The notes below the pieces were generated by a model. That model saw only the letters and a list, made by a program, of their open reading frames with translations, was not told where the DNA came from and did no database searches. DNA of 64,000 bases. Origin: Canibacter zhuwentaonis. GTDB lineage: Bacteria; Actinomycetota; Actinomycetes; Actinomycetales; Microbacteriaceae. Position numbers and translations under genes: made by a program. Where the stretch lies: contig NZ_JAHDSZ010000001.1 of assembly GCF_018531145.1 (NCBI RefSeq), forward strand, positions 413,040-477,039. The letters are read 5' to 3'. This document shows positions 27,696-38,486 of the stretch, in pieces (position 1 is the stretch's first letter; each line of letters begins with the position of its first letter).

Positions 27696-30386
27696 CTATA
27701 CGAGCGAACGCAGCACGTACTGCAGAATGCCGCCGTTGCGGTAATAATCCGCTTCTCCCGGGGTGTCTATACGCACAACAGCGTCAAACGTGACCGTCTC
27801 GCCGTTTTCGCGAGTTGCAACAACCCGCACGGTCTTTGGTGTGTAGCCCTTGTTAAGCTCGGTAACACCCGAGATGTCAAAGCTCTCAGTGCCGTCTAAG
27901 CCGAGCGAATCGGCAGACTCCCCCGCCGGGAACTGCAGCGGCAAAACACCCATACCAATCAGGTTAGAACGGTGAATCCGCTCGTATGACTCGGTGATAA
28001 CGGCACGCACGCCCAGCAGCGCAGTGCCCTTTGCAGCCCAGTCACGGGAAGAACCCGAGCCGTATTCTTTGCCGCCCAAAACCACAAGAGGAACACCCGC
28101 CTCTTTGTAGTTCATCGCAGCATCATAGACGGTAGACTGCTCTCCCGCGCGAGTAAAGTCGCGAGTGAATCCGCCCTCTACCCCGTCAAGCAGCTGATTC
28201 TTGATGCGAATATTCGCGAAAGTGCCGCGGATCATAACCTCGTGGTTGCCGCGCCTTGAGCCGTAGCTGTTAAAGTCTTTCGGCTCAACCCCGCGAGCCG
28301 TTAAATACTGACCGGCGGGTGTTTCAGCGCGGAAAGAACCAGCGGGTGAAATGTGGTCTGTTGTCACAGAATCGCCAAGCTTCAAAAGCACACGTGCGCC
28401 TGAAATATCAGTTACCGCGTCTTGCTCAAGCCGCATCCCCTCAAAGTAAGGAGGTTTGCGCACATAGGTGGAATCCTGATCCCAATCAAAAATAGCGCCC
28501 GTTGGGGTTTCCAGGTTCTGCCAGCGCGCATCACCATCAAAAATAGTGCTGTACTTAGAATCGAACATCTCCGTATCAATAGACTCGTCGATAATTTGCT
28601 GCACTTCGCTTGCGTCTGGCCAGATATCGCGTAAGAACACGTCCTGCCCCGCAGCATCCTGCCCCAACGGCTGCGTCTCAAAATCAAAGTTCATTGAACC
28701 TGCCAGAGCGTAAGCAATAACCAGCGGCGGAGATGCCAGATAGTTCATCTTCACATCCGGGTTAATACGACCCTCAAAGTTCCTGTTACCAGACAGCACA
28801 GCGGTCACAGCAAGATCGTTTTCGTGCACCGCCGCAGAGATTTTCGTATCTAGCGGACCTGAGTTACCAATACAGGTCGCGCATCCGTAACCGACAACAT
28901 AAAAGTTAATCGCCTCGAGATACTCCAGCAACCCCGACTTTTCGTAGTAGTCGGTAACAACTTTTGAACCCGGAGCCAAAGACGTTTTAACCCACGGCTT
29001 ACTGGTAAGCCCCTTACGCACAGCATTACGCGCGAGCACACCGGCGGCAACCATAACCGAGGGGTTAGAGGTGTTTGTGCAAGAGGTGATTGACGCAATT
29101 GAAACAGCGCCGTGATCAATCTCAAAAGTGGCGTTTTCTGTGACCACGGTTACCGGATTGCTGAAACCGTTTTCAGCCGATGCTAAATCACCCCGCACGT
29201 AGTTCTTAAGGTCTTTAGCGAATTGAGTTTTCGCCTCTGTCAGCTCGATTCTATCCTGGGGACGTTTTGGACCGGCAATAGATGGCACAACAGTTGCAAG
29301 ATCAAGCTCAATATACTCGCTGTATTCAGCTTCGTTAGACGGATCGTGCCAAAAACCCTGCTTTTTAGCGTAGGTCTCAACAAGCTCAAGCTGCTCTTGG
29401 CTTCGCCCGGTGAGCTGCAGATAGTCGAGAGTAACCTGATCTATCGGGAAAATCGCGGCGGTTGAGCCAAACTCCGGGCTCATATTGCCGATAGTGGCGC
29501 GGTTTGCCAACGGCACAGCCGCAACGCCCTCGCCGTAAAACTCAACAAACTTACCAACAACACCGTGCTGGCGCAACATCTGAGTGATTGTCAGCACAAC
29601 ATCGGTCGCGGTTGCGCCAGCTGGAATATTACCCGAAAGCTTAAACCCAACAACCTTTGGAATCAGCATCGAAACTGGCTGACCGAGCATTGCCGCCTCA
29701 GCTTCAATACCGCCAACGCCCCAACCGAGCACGCCCAAACCGTTTACCATGGTTGTGTGCGAGTCAGTTCCCACACAGGTATCCGGATAGGCTCTCATTA
29801 CCCCACCAACCTCGCGAGTCATGGTGACGCTCGCCAGGTACTCAATATTAACCTGATGCACAATACCCATGCCCGGCGGCACAACCTTAAAATCGTTAAA
29901 CGCAGTCTGCCCCCAGCGCAAGAACTGATAACGTTCCCCGTTGCGCTGGTACTCGATATCCATATTGCGCTCAATAGCGTTACTAGCACCGAAAACATCG
30001 ATCTGCACCGAGTGGTCAATAACCATTTCAGCCGGGGCAAGCGGATTAATTTTGTTTGGATCGCCGCCCAGATCTAACACAGCCTCTCGCATCGTTGCAA
30101 GATCAACAATGCAGGGCACACCAGTGAAGTCTTGCATCACAACGCGCGCGGGGGTGAACTGAATCTCAGTGTCAGGCTCCGCCTGAGGATTCCAGTTAGC
30201 CAATGCCTCTATGTGAGCTGCTGTGATGTTCTTACCATCTTCTGTGCGTAATAAGTTCTCTAGCAAAACCTTGAGACTGTACGGCAAACGTTGCGCTCCG
30301 ATAACACTGTGTAGGCTGTAGATCTCATACTCTGTGTTTGCTACTTTAAGTGTTTGTTTTGCTCCAAAAGTATTTACTGTGCTCAC
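27696..30386 (-). CDS. acnA: Aconitate hydratase A
   Basis: An 896-residue 4Fe-4S aconitase that isomerises citrate and isocitrate in the TCA cycle. Cluster cysteines occur in [19 protein letters not shown] and in [14 protein letters not shown]. The substrate and swivel-domain signatures [20 protein letters not shown] and [17 protein letters not shown] are intact. I prefer GTG at 30386, which has GGAG six bases upstream, over a TTG two codons earlier. It lies past DUF3159 on the same strand with a 174-base gap, so it probably has its own promoter. Confidence 0.97.
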   Translation of the reverse strand: MSTVNTFGAKQTLKVANTEYEIYSLHSVIGAQRLPYSLKVLLENLLRTEDGKNITAAHIEALANWNPQAEPDTEIQFTPARVVMQDFTGVPCIVDLATMREAVLDLGGDPNKINPLAPAEMVIDHSVQIDVFGASNAIERNMDIEYQRNGERYQFLRWGQTAFNDFKVVPPGMGIVHQVNIEYLASVTMTREVGGVMRAYPDTCVGTDSHTTMVNGLGVLGWGVGGIEAEAAMLGQPVSMLIPKVVGFKLSGNIPAGATATDVVLTITQMLRQHGVVGKFVEFYGEGVAAVPLANRATIGNMSPEFGSTAAIFPIDQVTLDYLQLTGRSQEQLELVETYAKKQGFWHDPSNEAEYSEYIELDLATVVPSIAGPKRPQDRIELTEAKTQFAKDLKNYVRGDLASAENGFSNPVTVVTENATFEIDHGAVSIASITSCTNTSNPSVMVAAGVLARNAVRKGLTSKPWVKTSLAPGSKVVTDYYEKSGLLEYLEAINFYVVGYGCATCIGNSGPLDTKISAAVHENDLAVTAVLSGNRNFEGRINPDVKMNYLASPPLVIAYALAGSMNFDFETQPLGQDAAGQDVFLRDIWPDASEVQQIIDESIDTEMFDSKYSTIFDGDARWQNLETPTGAIFDWDQDSTYVRKPPYFEGMRLEQDAVTDISGARVLLKLGDSVTTDHISPAGSFRAETPAGQYLTARGVEPKDFNSYGSRRGNHEVMIRGTFANIRIKNQLLDGVEGGFTRDFTRAGEQSTVYDAAMNYKEAGVPLVVLGGKEYGSGSSRDWAAKGTALLGVRAVITESYERIHRSNLIGMGVLPLQFPAGESADSLGLDGTESFDISGVTELNKGYTPKTVRVVATRENGETVTFDAVVRIDTPGEADYYRNGGILQYVLRSLV

Positions 30387-30566
30387 TACCAACTCCGCTT
30401 TCTGAGCATCCTTAAAAGAGGCTCATTTAGTTTGATGCCAAGATAATTTTACACGCGAAAAATATCCATACATCCAGCTTACTCTGCTGTAATTCTGCGA
30501 CAAAATCGGCAATTCTTCAGATGAAACCAACGCTCATTAAGAGGTCAATTAAACACTCAGCAGCAG

Positions 30567-31301
30567 CTACGTAACAACCGTCGGAGCAACCCTGCGCACC
30601 CTGTCCGCTTTAATTGCCGCAGCACACACGCGCCAGGTTAAAAACAGCAACAACGCGTACAATGGCAGCCCCATAACGAGCCTTGCAACGCCGAGCCCTT
30701 CAACGTTGCCCGCGTAAAAAAGCGGCAGCTGCACGGCGAGGCGTACCAGCATTAGCACAGCCCAGGCAACGGTAAGTCTGATGCCTATCCGCCTCAGCTG
30801 CGGCACAGTGCGCCAACGCTGCAGGGATGAACTCAAAAAACCCGCAATCATGCCGATTAGCGGCACTCTGAAAGCAACCGACAGCAACAGAGCCAACGCG
30901 TAAACGCCGTTAAAAATAAAGCCCGGGATGTAATAGTCGCTGCCTTTACCACGCCACAGCACAAACAAAACGCACAGCCCGACACCGAACAGGGCGGATA
31001 ATCCCGGGCTGAGATTCTCCCGGCGCAGAATCCGCACCAGCAGCAGCACGGTTACCGCACCGATAGCAAAACCGGCCGCCAGAAACGCCTCTTTGGTGAT
31101 TGTAAACAGCAGCAAAAAGACCACGCCGGGCAGCGAGGCTTCGACTATGCCGCGCACCCCGCCGATACTTTCAAGCACCCCCGCTGCAGATGCGTCTTCA
31201 CCGCGCGCGGCTTTTTTAGCCGCGCCAACAACCCCCATTGCAGACCCCTTATCCGCATCCTTTGCCAGAAGTATAATCCTGTTTTTAGAAGTATTATCCA
31301 C
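30567..31301 (-). CDS. DUF3159 membrane protein
   Basis: A 244-residue protein with about six membrane helices, matching DUF3159. Recognisable segments are SIGGVRGIVEASLPGVVFLL near residue 45 and the central block GVGLCVLFVLWRGKGSDYYIP followed by GFIFNGVY. Function is unknown; the dut-DUF3710-DUF3159 order is conserved in actinobacteria. The GTG start lies 12 bases past the DUF3710 stop, whose TAAGG may double as a ribosome-binding site. Confidence 0.85.
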   Translation of the reverse strand: MDNTSKNRIILLAKDADKGSAMGVVGAAKKAARGEDASAAGVLESIGGVRGIVEASLPGVVFLLLFTITKEAFLAAGFAIGAVTVLLLVRILRRENLSPGLSALFGVGLCVLFVLWRGKGSDYYIPGFIFNGVYALALLLSVAFRVPLIGMIAGFLSSSLQRWRTVPQLRRIGIRLTVAWAVLMLVRLAVQLPLFYAGNVEGLGVARLVMGLPLYALLLFLTWRVCAAAIKADRVRRVAPTVVT

Positions 31302-31313
31302 GATTCAAATACC

Positions 31314-32015
31314 TTACTGTTCCTGCGAGTTGGACAGTCCCGACTCAAATTCGCCAGCTTCGGGCAGCTGCAGCAGCAGAATCTCTCCCGGCGGGATAGG
31401 ACTCTCACCGCGCACAACAACCATCTCGCGGAAAACCGATTCAATGCCCGCAGCCCGCGCGGAATCCGTCGCCGCCGGACCAACGATAATCGCGCGCAGC
31501 ATCCAGCGAGGGCCGTCAACCCCAAAACAGCGCACAGTGGTTTTTTGCTCCTGCGCTGCGGGCACAATTATCAGCTCCGGCCCGAAAGTTCCCTGCTGCG
31601 CGGTAACCTCAGCGCCCTGCTCCAGCAGCTGCTCGTGCATCGCCGCACGACTCTGATTCCAAACCCCGGTTGTTTTGGGGGCAGAAAACGCCTGCGCCTG
31701 CAGTGTCGAGCCCTCGTAATCAACAGACACCGCGATAATCCGCTGCGAAACCTGCTCAATATCGAGCCGCACCTGCAGACCCTCGCGCGGCGCAACCTTA
31801 ATCGCCCCAAGATCGATATACGGGCGGATCTGCGGCACCTCGCTAATATCGTAGGGACCTTTTACCGCACGGTCAGCTGGCGCGCACTTGCTCGTGTCGA
31901 TAGCCTCCGCCTGAGCACCCTCCTGTGACCCCCGCTCAGCCTCGGAGCTCACCTCTTTTGTCACCTCGGTCTTGCTTGCCAAATTGTCTGTCCGACTTCT
32001 TTTTTTGAAAAACAT
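31314..32015 (-). CDS. DUF3710 protein
   Basis: A 233-residue soluble protein. The first 50 residues are charged and low-complexity. The folded part starts GPYDISEVPQIRPYIDLGA and contains GPRWMLRAIIVGPAA, both typical of DUF3710. No catalytic residues are known to me. It follows dut by 23 bases and precedes DUF3159, the usual actinobacterial arrangement, so co-expression with dUTPase is likely. Confidence 0.88.
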   Translation of the reverse strand: MFFKKRSRTDNLASKTEVTKEVSSEAERGSQEGAQAEAIDTSKCAPADRAVKGPYDISEVPQIRPYIDLGAIKVAPREGLQVRLDIEQVSQRIIAVSVDYEGSTLQAQAFSAPKTTGVWNQSRAAMHEQLLEQGAEVTAQQGTFGPELIIVPAAQEQKTTVRCFGVDGPRWMLRAIIVGPAATDSARAAGIESVFREMVVVRGESPIPPGEILLLQLPEAGEFESGLSNSQEQ

Positions 32016-32038
32016 TTTTATAACCTCGTTCTAAACTT

Positions 32039-32476
32039 TTATTCGGATACCCCGGTTGAACCAAATCCAGCAGCCCCGCGGTCACTGGTGGGCAATTCGG
32101 TAACACTGTTAAACTCAACTTCGGGCACTGCCATAATTACCAGCTGCGCAATTCTGTCACCGGCGCTAATTTGAAAACTGTGCTGCGGATCGTGGTTGAT
32201 CAGCGGCACCATTATTTCACCGCGATAGCCAGAATCCACAACTCCGGGCGCGTTTAGCACAGTAACTCCGTGTTTCACCGCCAGCCCGGAGCGCGGCATC
32301 ACAAACAGCGCATAACCTGACGGCACAGCAGCCCACACTCCCGTGGGAATAAGCGCCCGCTCGCCCGGAGCCAGGGTTACAGCCACCGTGGCGCGCAGAT
32401 CCGCACCCGCATCACCCGGCATTGCGTACCGCAGCGGGGTTGCTGCCTGAATTGGAACAATAAGTTTTTTATTCAC
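32039..32476 (-). CDS. dut: dUTP diphosphatase
   Basis: A 145-residue trimeric dUTPase that hydrolyses dUTP to dUMP, keeping uracil out of DNA and feeding dTMP synthesis. Family motifs are in order: motif I GDAGADLRA, motif II PRSGLAVKHG, motif III GVVDSGYRGEIMVPLINH, motif IV GDRIAQLVI, and the C-terminal glycine-rich motif V DRGAAGFGSTG. Start is GTG. It is divergent from the DUF3093 gene. Confidence 0.96.
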   Translation of the reverse strand: MNKKLIVPIQAATPLRYAMPGDAGADLRATVAVTLAPGERALIPTGVWAAVPSGYALFVMPRSGLAVKHGVTVLNAPGVVDSGYRGEIMVPLINHDPQHSFQISAGDRIAQLVIMAVPEVEFNSVTELPTSDRGAAGFGSTGVSE

Positions 32477-32539
32477 GGCTACAAGTCTACGAAATCTTTG
32501 CTCAGGATTCTATCCACAAGCAGCGCAATAATAGAATCT

Positions 32540-33019
32540 GTGAGCACATCCTCTAATCAAAGCGCAGTTTTTTACACAGAGCGCCTATTGCCAACCCCGT
32601 GGCTTTACCTGATCACGTTCTTAATCGTGCCCGCCGTGATTCTCCTGCTGCTGCCGGTGAATCTGCTGCTCGCGATTTTTTTGGCACCGACGGTTTATCT
32701 GCTCGTAATCACCATTTTGATTATGACAAGCCCTAAAATTATGGTTTCGCAAGACACTTTTTACGCTGGCACAGCGTATATCCCGCTCTCCTACCTTGGC
32801 ACTGTGACCATCCTTAATCGCGACGAGCTCAGCATTGCGTTGGGAGTGCAGGCAGATGCGCGGGCATTTCTGATAATTCGCGGCTGGATTCACACCGCTT
32901 TGAAGGTTACTAACACCGATCCAACAGATCCCGCGCCGTACTGGATCGTAACGACCCGCCGCCCGCAGGAGCTGGCAGCAGCGCTCAACCGTGCGGCGCA
33001 GCTGGCGGATAACTCCTGA
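32540..33019 (+). CDS. DUF3093 membrane protein
   Basis: A protein of about 159 residues with two adjacent membrane helices (roughly residues 22-40 and 42-62) and a soluble C-terminal domain. It begins with FYTERLLPTPWLYL, the usual DUF3093 opening, and includes ALGVQADARAFLIIRGWIHTAL and YWIVTTRRPQELAAAL. I place the start at GTG 32540 because similarity begins soon after; a TTG 14 codons upstream is also open. Function unknown; DUF3093 genes usually lie next to dut. Confidence 0.82.
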   Translation: MSTSSNQSAVFYTERLLPTPWLYLITFLIVPAVILLLLPVNLLLAIFLAPTVYLLVITILIMTSPKIMVSQDTFYAGTAYIPLSYLGTVTILNRDELSIALGVQADARAFLIIRGWIHTALKVTNTDPTDPAPYWIVTTRRPQELAAALNRAAQLADNS

Positions 33020-33041
33020 GTTATGCTACGCAGTCAGTGAG

Positions 33042-33335
33042 TTAGTCTACGCAGTCAGCACAAATATCCCCAATTTCACCCTCGCCCGCAAGCTGTGACT
33101 GGTGGCGCACCAGGAAACAGTTAGTGCAGGTGAACTCGTCGTCCTGCTGCGGCAGCACAACAACATCGAGCTCAAAGTCGGAGAGATCGTCACCGCCCAG
33201 CTCGAAGCCCAGATTGTCTGAGTCGTCAGCGTCGATGTAGTGAGAGCGAGAAGAAGCGCGACTTTCTTTTAGCGCATCAATCGAATCAACCTCTTCTTCA
33301 GCCGATTTACGTGGGGCATCATAGTCAGTAGCCAA
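33042..33335 (-). CDS. DUF4193 zinc-ribbon-like protein
   Basis: A 97-residue acidic protein. The C-terminus carries two Cys pairs, CTNC and CADC, about 22 residues apart with FLVRHQSQLAGEG between them, likely a zinc site as in DUF4193 proteins of actinobacteria. The N-terminus (MATDYDAPRKSAEEE) is the standard family start. Function unknown. It is divergent from sepH, with 211 bases between that hold both promoters; a TACAAT lies on the sepH side. Confidence 0.9.
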   Translation of the reverse strand: MATDYDAPRKSAEEEVDSIDALKESRASSRSHYIDADDSDNLGFELGGDDLSDFELDVVVLPQQDDEFTCTNCFLVRHQSQLAGEGEIGDICADCVD

Positions 33336-33546
33336 AAATCAATCACCTTTATTTTTAGGATTTATGCTTATGGCGCACTATTATTACTGACTAATTCAAA
33401 AAACACAAATTAGACGCCCGTAAAGCCAAGAAAATCAGTGGCATTAGAAATATTTTTCGCGGGCGCAGTGCTGTTACAATAAAAAGCAACAAAAACGTGG
33501 CAAACTATATAAAACGCAACAAAACGAGCTTGCCGGAGGGACTGAA

Positions 33547-34737
33547 ATGACAAACCTTAGCTTTGACCGCCGCAACAATCACGATCTGGTGCTTGTTAGC
33601 GAGGATGGCGCAGAATTCATCCTGCCGGTCACAGAACAGCTCTTGGCGGAGGTGCGGATTATAACGCAGCAGCAGCGCGGATTAAACAAGATTCAACCCG
33701 CCCTTGTGCAAAAAATGCTGCGCGCGGGCGCAAGCGTAGAAAAGATTGCGGCTGAAACAGGATTTGAGCTTAACGATGTGCAGCGTTTTGAAGCACCAAT
33801 AAAAACAGAGCTCAGCTATATGCTTGAACGCGCAATGAGCACCCCGGTGCGCACAAATGCAGCACAGGAAGATACAGACGAAAAATTTGGCGCGGTTATT
33901 CAAGAGCGGCTAACAGGGTGTGGCGCTGCACATAGCACCTGGCGAGCATATAAAACACCCGAAAAAGGCTGGCAGATTGAGCTTAAGTTCAAGATTAACG
34001 ATGTTTTGCACTGCGCAATATGGAGTTTTGACAGCCGTAAAATGATTCTTGCGCCGCAAACTCAAGACGCAATAGATCTCTCTAAACAGGGCGATGTGAG
34101 CGAGGTGCTAATCCCTAAACTGCACGCTGTGCAGGCAACAGCTGCTAGCGAAAGCAAAACCGACGGCGAAAACGCAACTGCTCAGGCTAGCACAGCAAAC
34201 ACCGCCGCACAAAAACCACAGCGTCCCAAAACAGAGCAGCACGACCCCTACGTCGGCGCGACCTACAACGCACCGCCAAAACCCGTTGCCAAAACGGCAA
34301 GCCTACTAGACGCGCTGCGTCGCAAACGTGACGAGCGCGCACAGGAAAACATGATCACCCTCGCCAAGCCTGACACAGCGAATCCGCACGGCACGCAACC
34401 GCTCAAACTGCCCGACTATGCAGCGCACACAACGCAAGATTCCTGTTTGATAACAGAACAGGAAACCGACGATGATGTTTACACGCAGTGGGAACAGGCC
34501 GGTTTTAACACCTCAGAAACTACCGCAATGTCCTTGTCGGATGGAGCGGATCTTAGCTCGCAGACAGTGCCACTGCCAGAGCAGCCCGAATCTACGGCAG
34601 AACCGACCACCGATGTAGCATCGCAGCAGGGAACTCAAAAGTCTACTCGCGGGGCAAAGAAGAAAAACCGCCCCGAAATTCCCGAGTGGGATGATATTTT
34701 GTTTGGCTCGCGGTCAAATAAAAACGGTGACAACTAG
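33547..34737 (+). CDS. sepH: Septation protein SepH
   Basis: A 396-residue cell-division protein. The N-terminal domain (DUF3071) covers about residues 1-165, with LSFDRRNNHDLVLVSEDG and a helix-turn-helix-like KMLRAGASVEKIAAETGFEL. The rest is disordered, rich in Ala, Thr, Gln and Pro, ending in a basic patch KKKNRPEIPEWDDILFG. SepH in other actinobacteria binds FtsZ and stimulates its assembly; that role is assumed here. GGAGG precedes the ATG. Its end overlaps the convergent phosphodiesterase gene by four bases. Confidence 0.92.
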   Translation: MTNLSFDRRNNHDLVLVSEDGAEFILPVTEQLLAEVRIITQQQRGLNKIQPALVQKMLRAGASVEKIAAETGFELNDVQRFEAPIKTELSYMLERAMSTPVRTNAAQEDTDEKFGAVIQERLTGCGAAHSTWRAYKTPEKGWQIELKFKINDVLHCAIWSFDSRKMILAPQTQDAIDLSKQGDVSEVLIPKLHAVQATAASESKTDGENATAQASTANTAAQKPQRPKTEQHDPYVGATYNAPPKPVAKTASLLDALRRKRDERAQENMITLAKPDTANPHGTQPLKLPDYAAHTTQDSCLITEQETDDDVYTQWEQAGFNTSETTAMSLSDGADLSSQTVPLPEQPESTAEPTTDVASQQGTQKSTRGAKKKNRPEIPEWDDILFGSRSNKNGDN

Positions 34738-35825
34738 TTTGCTAAAGCTCCTGCGGTAAGCAGCACAATTCCTGTTTCAGAGTCGGTTAAACCGCCATGC
34801 TGCCCAATCATTTTACGGTAATAGTCAGCCTCACTGGTTGATAAATAGCTGTAGTTTTTGCGAGCCACAATAAAAACATCGCCCATGCGCGCGGCAACAC
34901 CATCGCGCACCCTGCCAAACACTCCGGAGTTAATAAGCTCGGCTTTGGTTCCGGCAAAACAGGCATCACCCTCGCGCTCTTGAATCTGCCGCGCCAGCGC
35001 CTCGGCCTCGGTCGGAAATTTAAGATACAAACTTCTAAATCGCCCCTCGCCGCCAACGAGCGTTTCCGCGGGCAGTGTGATCCGCTCTTCGAGCACGCGC
35101 TTAGCCTTATCGGGCACGTCGATCATACCGTGATCCGCGGTTAAAAACCCACCAACGCCCTGCGGCAGCGTCTCCAAAAAGTGCCCAACAGTCACGTCTA
35201 TCTCCTGCAACACACGCTGCCACTGCGCGCTGTGACAGCCAAATTTGTGCCCCGCCTGGTCGAGTTCATCAATATACAGATAATAGAGCCCCGAAGCCTG
35301 TTTCAGGTGCGCACTGAGCGCGGCAACTCTGTCTCTGATCCGCTTTCCTCCGACGTAATCTGTGCCCGTTAGAATCGCCGCGGTTAAACCCGAGTCGCAG
35401 TGTTCTGGGCGGGCAAAAACCTGCGCGGCAAAACCCTCCTCACGCACCCGCTCAAAAACTGTTGGCGCGAGCTGCCAGCTGCGCACGTTTTTAATATCCC
35501 GCCAATCCTGCAGCACTTTTGTGAGCTTCCCAGTTGCAGGGTTTAAGATTTTATAACCCACAAGCCCGTGATCTCCAGGCAAAACCCCGGTTGCTATGGT
35601 TGTGAGCGCGGCTGCTGTTGTTGTGGGCGTGACAGTTTCGATCCGCCGCCTGCTCAGGCTCATTAAATGCGGTGCAAGATGTTTGTAGTCGAGCAGGTTC
35701 TGCCACCCCAGCCCGTCAACAACAACCGCAACAACTCTGGTAACATTGCCAGATTGCAATTGTGCTAACGCCTTGGGCAGCAGCCCGGCAAGTTGCAGAC
35801 CGCACTCTACTCGATTGGGTATCAT
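34734..35825 (-). CDS. Alkaline phosphatase superfamily protein (nucleotide pyrophosphatase/phosphodiesterase type)
   Basis: A 363-residue hydrolase with the metal-site pattern of type I phosphodiesterases: Asp in [11 protein letters not shown], nucleophile Thr in [15 protein letters not shown], Asp/His in [11 protein letters not shown], the pair in [11 protein letters not shown], and His in [12 protein letters not shown]. No signal peptide is visible, so it is probably cytoplasmic. Substrate unknown. Actinobacteria often encode this family between sepH and the gyrase/topoisomerase A gene, as here. A TATAAT on the minus strand lies close to the ATG. Confidence 0.85.
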   Translation of the reverse strand: MIPNRVECGLQLAGLLPKALAQLQSGNVTRVVAVVVDGLGWQNLLDYKHLAPHLMSLSRRRIETVTPTTTAAALTTIATGVLPGDHGLVGYKILNPATGKLTKVLQDWRDIKNVRSWQLAPTVFERVREEGFAAQVFARPEHCDSGLTAAILTGTDYVGGKRIRDRVAALSAHLKQASGLYYLYIDELDQAGHKFGCHSAQWQRVLQEIDVTVGHFLETLPQGVGGFLTADHGMIDVPDKAKRVLEERITLPAETLVGGEGRFRSLYLKFPTEAEALARQIQEREGDACFAGTKAELINSGVFGRVRDGVAARMGDVFIVARKNYSYLSTSEADYYRKMIGQHGGLTDSETGIVLLTAGALAN

Positions 35826-35863
35826 ACGATTATACTACTTTAAGATTTAGAAAGGCAGATTCG

Positions 35864-38332
35864 GTGTCACCACAAAATGGCAGCTCGCAGGATACGCAGC
35901 GGATCGAGGATATCGAAATTTCTGCGGAAATGGAAAACTCGTTTCTCGAGTACGCGTACTCGGTGATCTATTCTCGAGCTCTGCCCGACGCGCGTGACGG
36001 CTTAAAGCCCGTGCAGCGCAGGATTCTGTACATGATGAGCGAAATGGGGCTTGTTCCCGAGCGCGGGCACGTAAAAAGCGCGCGCGTTGTTGGCGAGGTT
36101 ATGTCGAAGCTGCACCCGCACGGCGACTCTGCGATCTATGACACCCTGGTGCGACTCGCGCAGCCGTTTAATATGCGCACCGCTCTCGTTGACGGACACG
36201 GCAATTTCGGGTCACTCGATGACGGGCCGGCCGCGTCGCGCTACACAGAAGCCCGGCTGACCGTGGCAGCTATTGAGATGGTGCGCGGCCTGCACGAGAA
36301 CGTTGTGGATTTTGGTTCCAACTACGATAACTCGCAGCAGCAGCCGCTGGTTTTGCCGAGCGCGTTTCCTAACCTGCTCGTTAACGGCGGCGGCGGAATT
36401 GCCGTCGGTATGGCGACCAATATGGCGCCTCACAATCTGCACGAGGTAATTGCGGCGACCAGATTTTTAATGCAGCATCCTGACGCTTCACTCACAGAAA
36501 TAATGGCGTATTTGCCGGGGCCGGATTTTCCAACTGGCGGTATTCTAACCGGTCTTGACGGAGTGCGTGATGCCTATGAAAGCGGTCGGGGCACGCTCAG
36601 GATCCGCGCAAAAGCGAGTATTGAAACGCTAACACCACGGCGCAAAGCCATCGTTATAACCGAGTTGCCCTACCAGGTTGGTCCGGAAAAAGTTGTTGAA
36701 AAAATCAAGCAGGGCGTGCAAAGCAAAAAACTGGAGGGAATTAGCGACCTCAACGATTTTACCGACCGTAAAAACGGGCTGAAGCTTGTTATCACTGTTA
36801 AAACCGGTTTTTCGCCAGAGGCGGTGCTCGAGCAGCTGTATCGCCAAACCCCGCTCGAAGAAACTTTTTCAATCAATAACGTGTGCCTTGTTGATGGGCA
36901 GCCGCAAACGCTCGGTTTAAAAGAATTGCTGCAGGTGTATATTGCGCACCGGCTCGATGTTGTGCGGCGGCGCAGCCAGTTCAGGCTCGATAAGTGCCAA
37001 AACAGGCTGCACCTGGTCTCTGGGCTGCTGCTTGCGATAGCGGATATTGACAGGGTTATCACAATTATTCGCGGCAGCAACGACAGCGCTGCGGCTAAAG
37101 AGCAGCTGCAGCAGAGTTTTGAGCTGAGCGAAGCTCAAGCCGAGTACATTCTCGAGCTGAAGCTGCGCCGCCTCACAAAGCTCTCAAAAATTGAACTTGA
37201 CACCGAGCAGGAAGAGCTTGCTAAGCAGATAGCAGAGCTGACCGAGCTGCTCGGCAACGAAAATATGCTGCGTAATACCGTGAGCGACGAGCTTGCAGAG
37301 GTTGCTGCAAAGTTTGGCGACAGTCGCCGCACAACCCTGCTATCTGCCGCAGCCACGCCACCCAGTAAGCGGCGCGCGCTGGATATAAACTCCCTCCAGA
37401 TTGCTGATACCGCCTGCAAAGTGCTACTCTCTGCAACGGGTATGCTGCTGCGGGTGGATTTCTCTGCCGGGGATGCTTCTGCAGCGGATAATCCGCCGCC
37501 GCGCACACAACACGATGCGATTATTAGCCAGCTTGCAACAACCGTGCGCAGTGAAATTGCGATTTTAACAAGCCTAGGCAGGGTTATTAAGTTTAGCTCG
37601 GTTGATTTGCCCAGCGCTGCGGTAAACTCAGTGCAGCTGGCGGGTGGCGCACCGGTTAAACAGTATTTTGATAGTCTCGCGAAAGATGAGCGCGCCATCG
37701 CGCTGATTTCTGAAACGAGCGCGGTCCCGCTTGCGATGGCGACTAAGAACGGCATCGTGAAAAGGGTTGCGCCCGGCGAGTGGCCTAAAGCAACCGAGTT
37801 TGAGCTGATTGCGCGCGCGGAGCGTGATGAAATAGTTCACGCCGCATACACCCGCGCAGAAACCGATGAGCTGGTGTTTATCACCTCTGACGCGCAGCTG
37901 CTACGCTACAGCGCTGCAAAAGTACGCCCGCAGGGACGCGCGGCGGCGGGTATGGCGGGTATTAAACTCGCCGCGGGAGCACAGGTGGTTGCATTTAACG
38001 TTGTTGCGCATGATGCGCTCACCGACGCAAAAGTACTCACCTATGCGCCGCGCGCGAACAACGCCGCTCCACTGTTTGGTGAAACCGCATTCGGATCAGC
38101 GAAAATAACGCCGCTACAGGAGTTCCCGCCAAAGGGGCGCGCAACAGGAGGAGTGCGCGCGCACCGCTTCCTGCGCGATGAAAATCAGCTTTCGGGTGCC
38201 TGGGCTGGCACACAGATCGCAGTTAATGCGAGCGATGGCACAGTTCGCGAGATTCCCAACGCTGAAGGCAAACGCGACGGATCAGGAACTGCTGTCACAG
38301 CAACGTTTGAGGCGTTTGGCGAGCAGCTCTAA
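35864..38332 (+). CDS. parC: DNA topoisomerase IV-type subunit A (ParC/GyrA family)
   Basis: An 822-residue type IIA topoisomerase A subunit. The catalytic tyrosine is Tyr127 in [10 protein letters not shown]. The quinolone-determining stretch [17 protein letters not shown] keeps the Ser and Asp of susceptible enzymes (Ser89, Asp93). A coiled-coil gate and a C-terminal beta-propeller with about six blades follow. I start at GTG 35864, which has GAAAGG upstream and lies next to the conserved [21 protein letters not shown] 34 codons earlier would overlap the divergent gene. Pairing with the ParE-like gene nearby supports the topoisomerase IV label over GyrA, but subtype is inferred from context. 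Confidence 0.88.
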   Translation: MSPQNGSSQDTQRIEDIEISAEMENSFLEYAYSVIYSRALPDARDGLKPVQRRILYMMSEMGLVPERGHVKSARVVGEVMSKLHPHGDSAIYDTLVRLAQPFNMRTALVDGHGNFGSLDDGPAASRYTEARLTVAAIEMVRGLHENVVDFGSNYDNSQQQPLVLPSAFPNLLVNGGGGIAVGMATNMAPHNLHEVIAATRFLMQHPDASLTEIMAYLPGPDFPTGGILTGLDGVRDAYESGRGTLRIRAKASIETLTPRRKAIVITELPYQVGPEKVVEKIKQGVQSKKLEGISDLNDFTDRKNGLKLVITVKTGFSPEAVLEQLYRQTPLEETFSINNVCLVDGQPQTLGLKELLQVYIAHRLDVVRRRSQFRLDKCQNRLHLVSGLLLAIADIDRVITIIRGSNDSAAAKEQLQQSFELSEAQAEYILELKLRRLTKLSKIELDTEQEELAKQIAELTELLGNENMLRNTVSDELAEVAAKFGDSRRTTLLSAAATPPSKRRALDINSLQIADTACKVLLSATGMLLRVDFSAGDASAADNPPPRTQHDAIISQLATTVRSEIAILTSLGRVIKFSSVDLPSAAVNSVQLAGGAPVKQYFDSLAKDERAIALISETSAVPLAMATKNGIVKRVAPGEWPKATEFELIARAERDEIVHAAYTRAETDELVFITSDAQLLRYSAAKVRPQGRAAAGMAGIKLAAGAQVVAFNVVAHDALTDAKVLTYAPRANNAAPLFGETAFGSAKITPLQEFPPKGRATGGVRAHRFLRDENQLSGAWAGTQIAVNASDGTVREIPNAEGKRDGSGTAVTATFEAFGEQL

Positions 38333-38486
38333 CACCGCTTGTTAGCGGGATCACACGCGCCAAACCCGGTGCGCTGCGCATTAAGAGCTGCGCGCGCCCA
38401 ATAATACGCGTACAAACACGATGAGCTGCGCTTCAAAAACTGCGCGCGCCCAGTCCGCGCACAAATTTCGCCCACCAATCAGACCG

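Noticed and set aside
38333..38486. Imperfect repeats between the topoisomerase genes as a CRISPR or mobile element
   Set aside because: Only two short imperfect units occur, without regular spacing or flanking genes; more likely GC-rich spacer between convergent genes.
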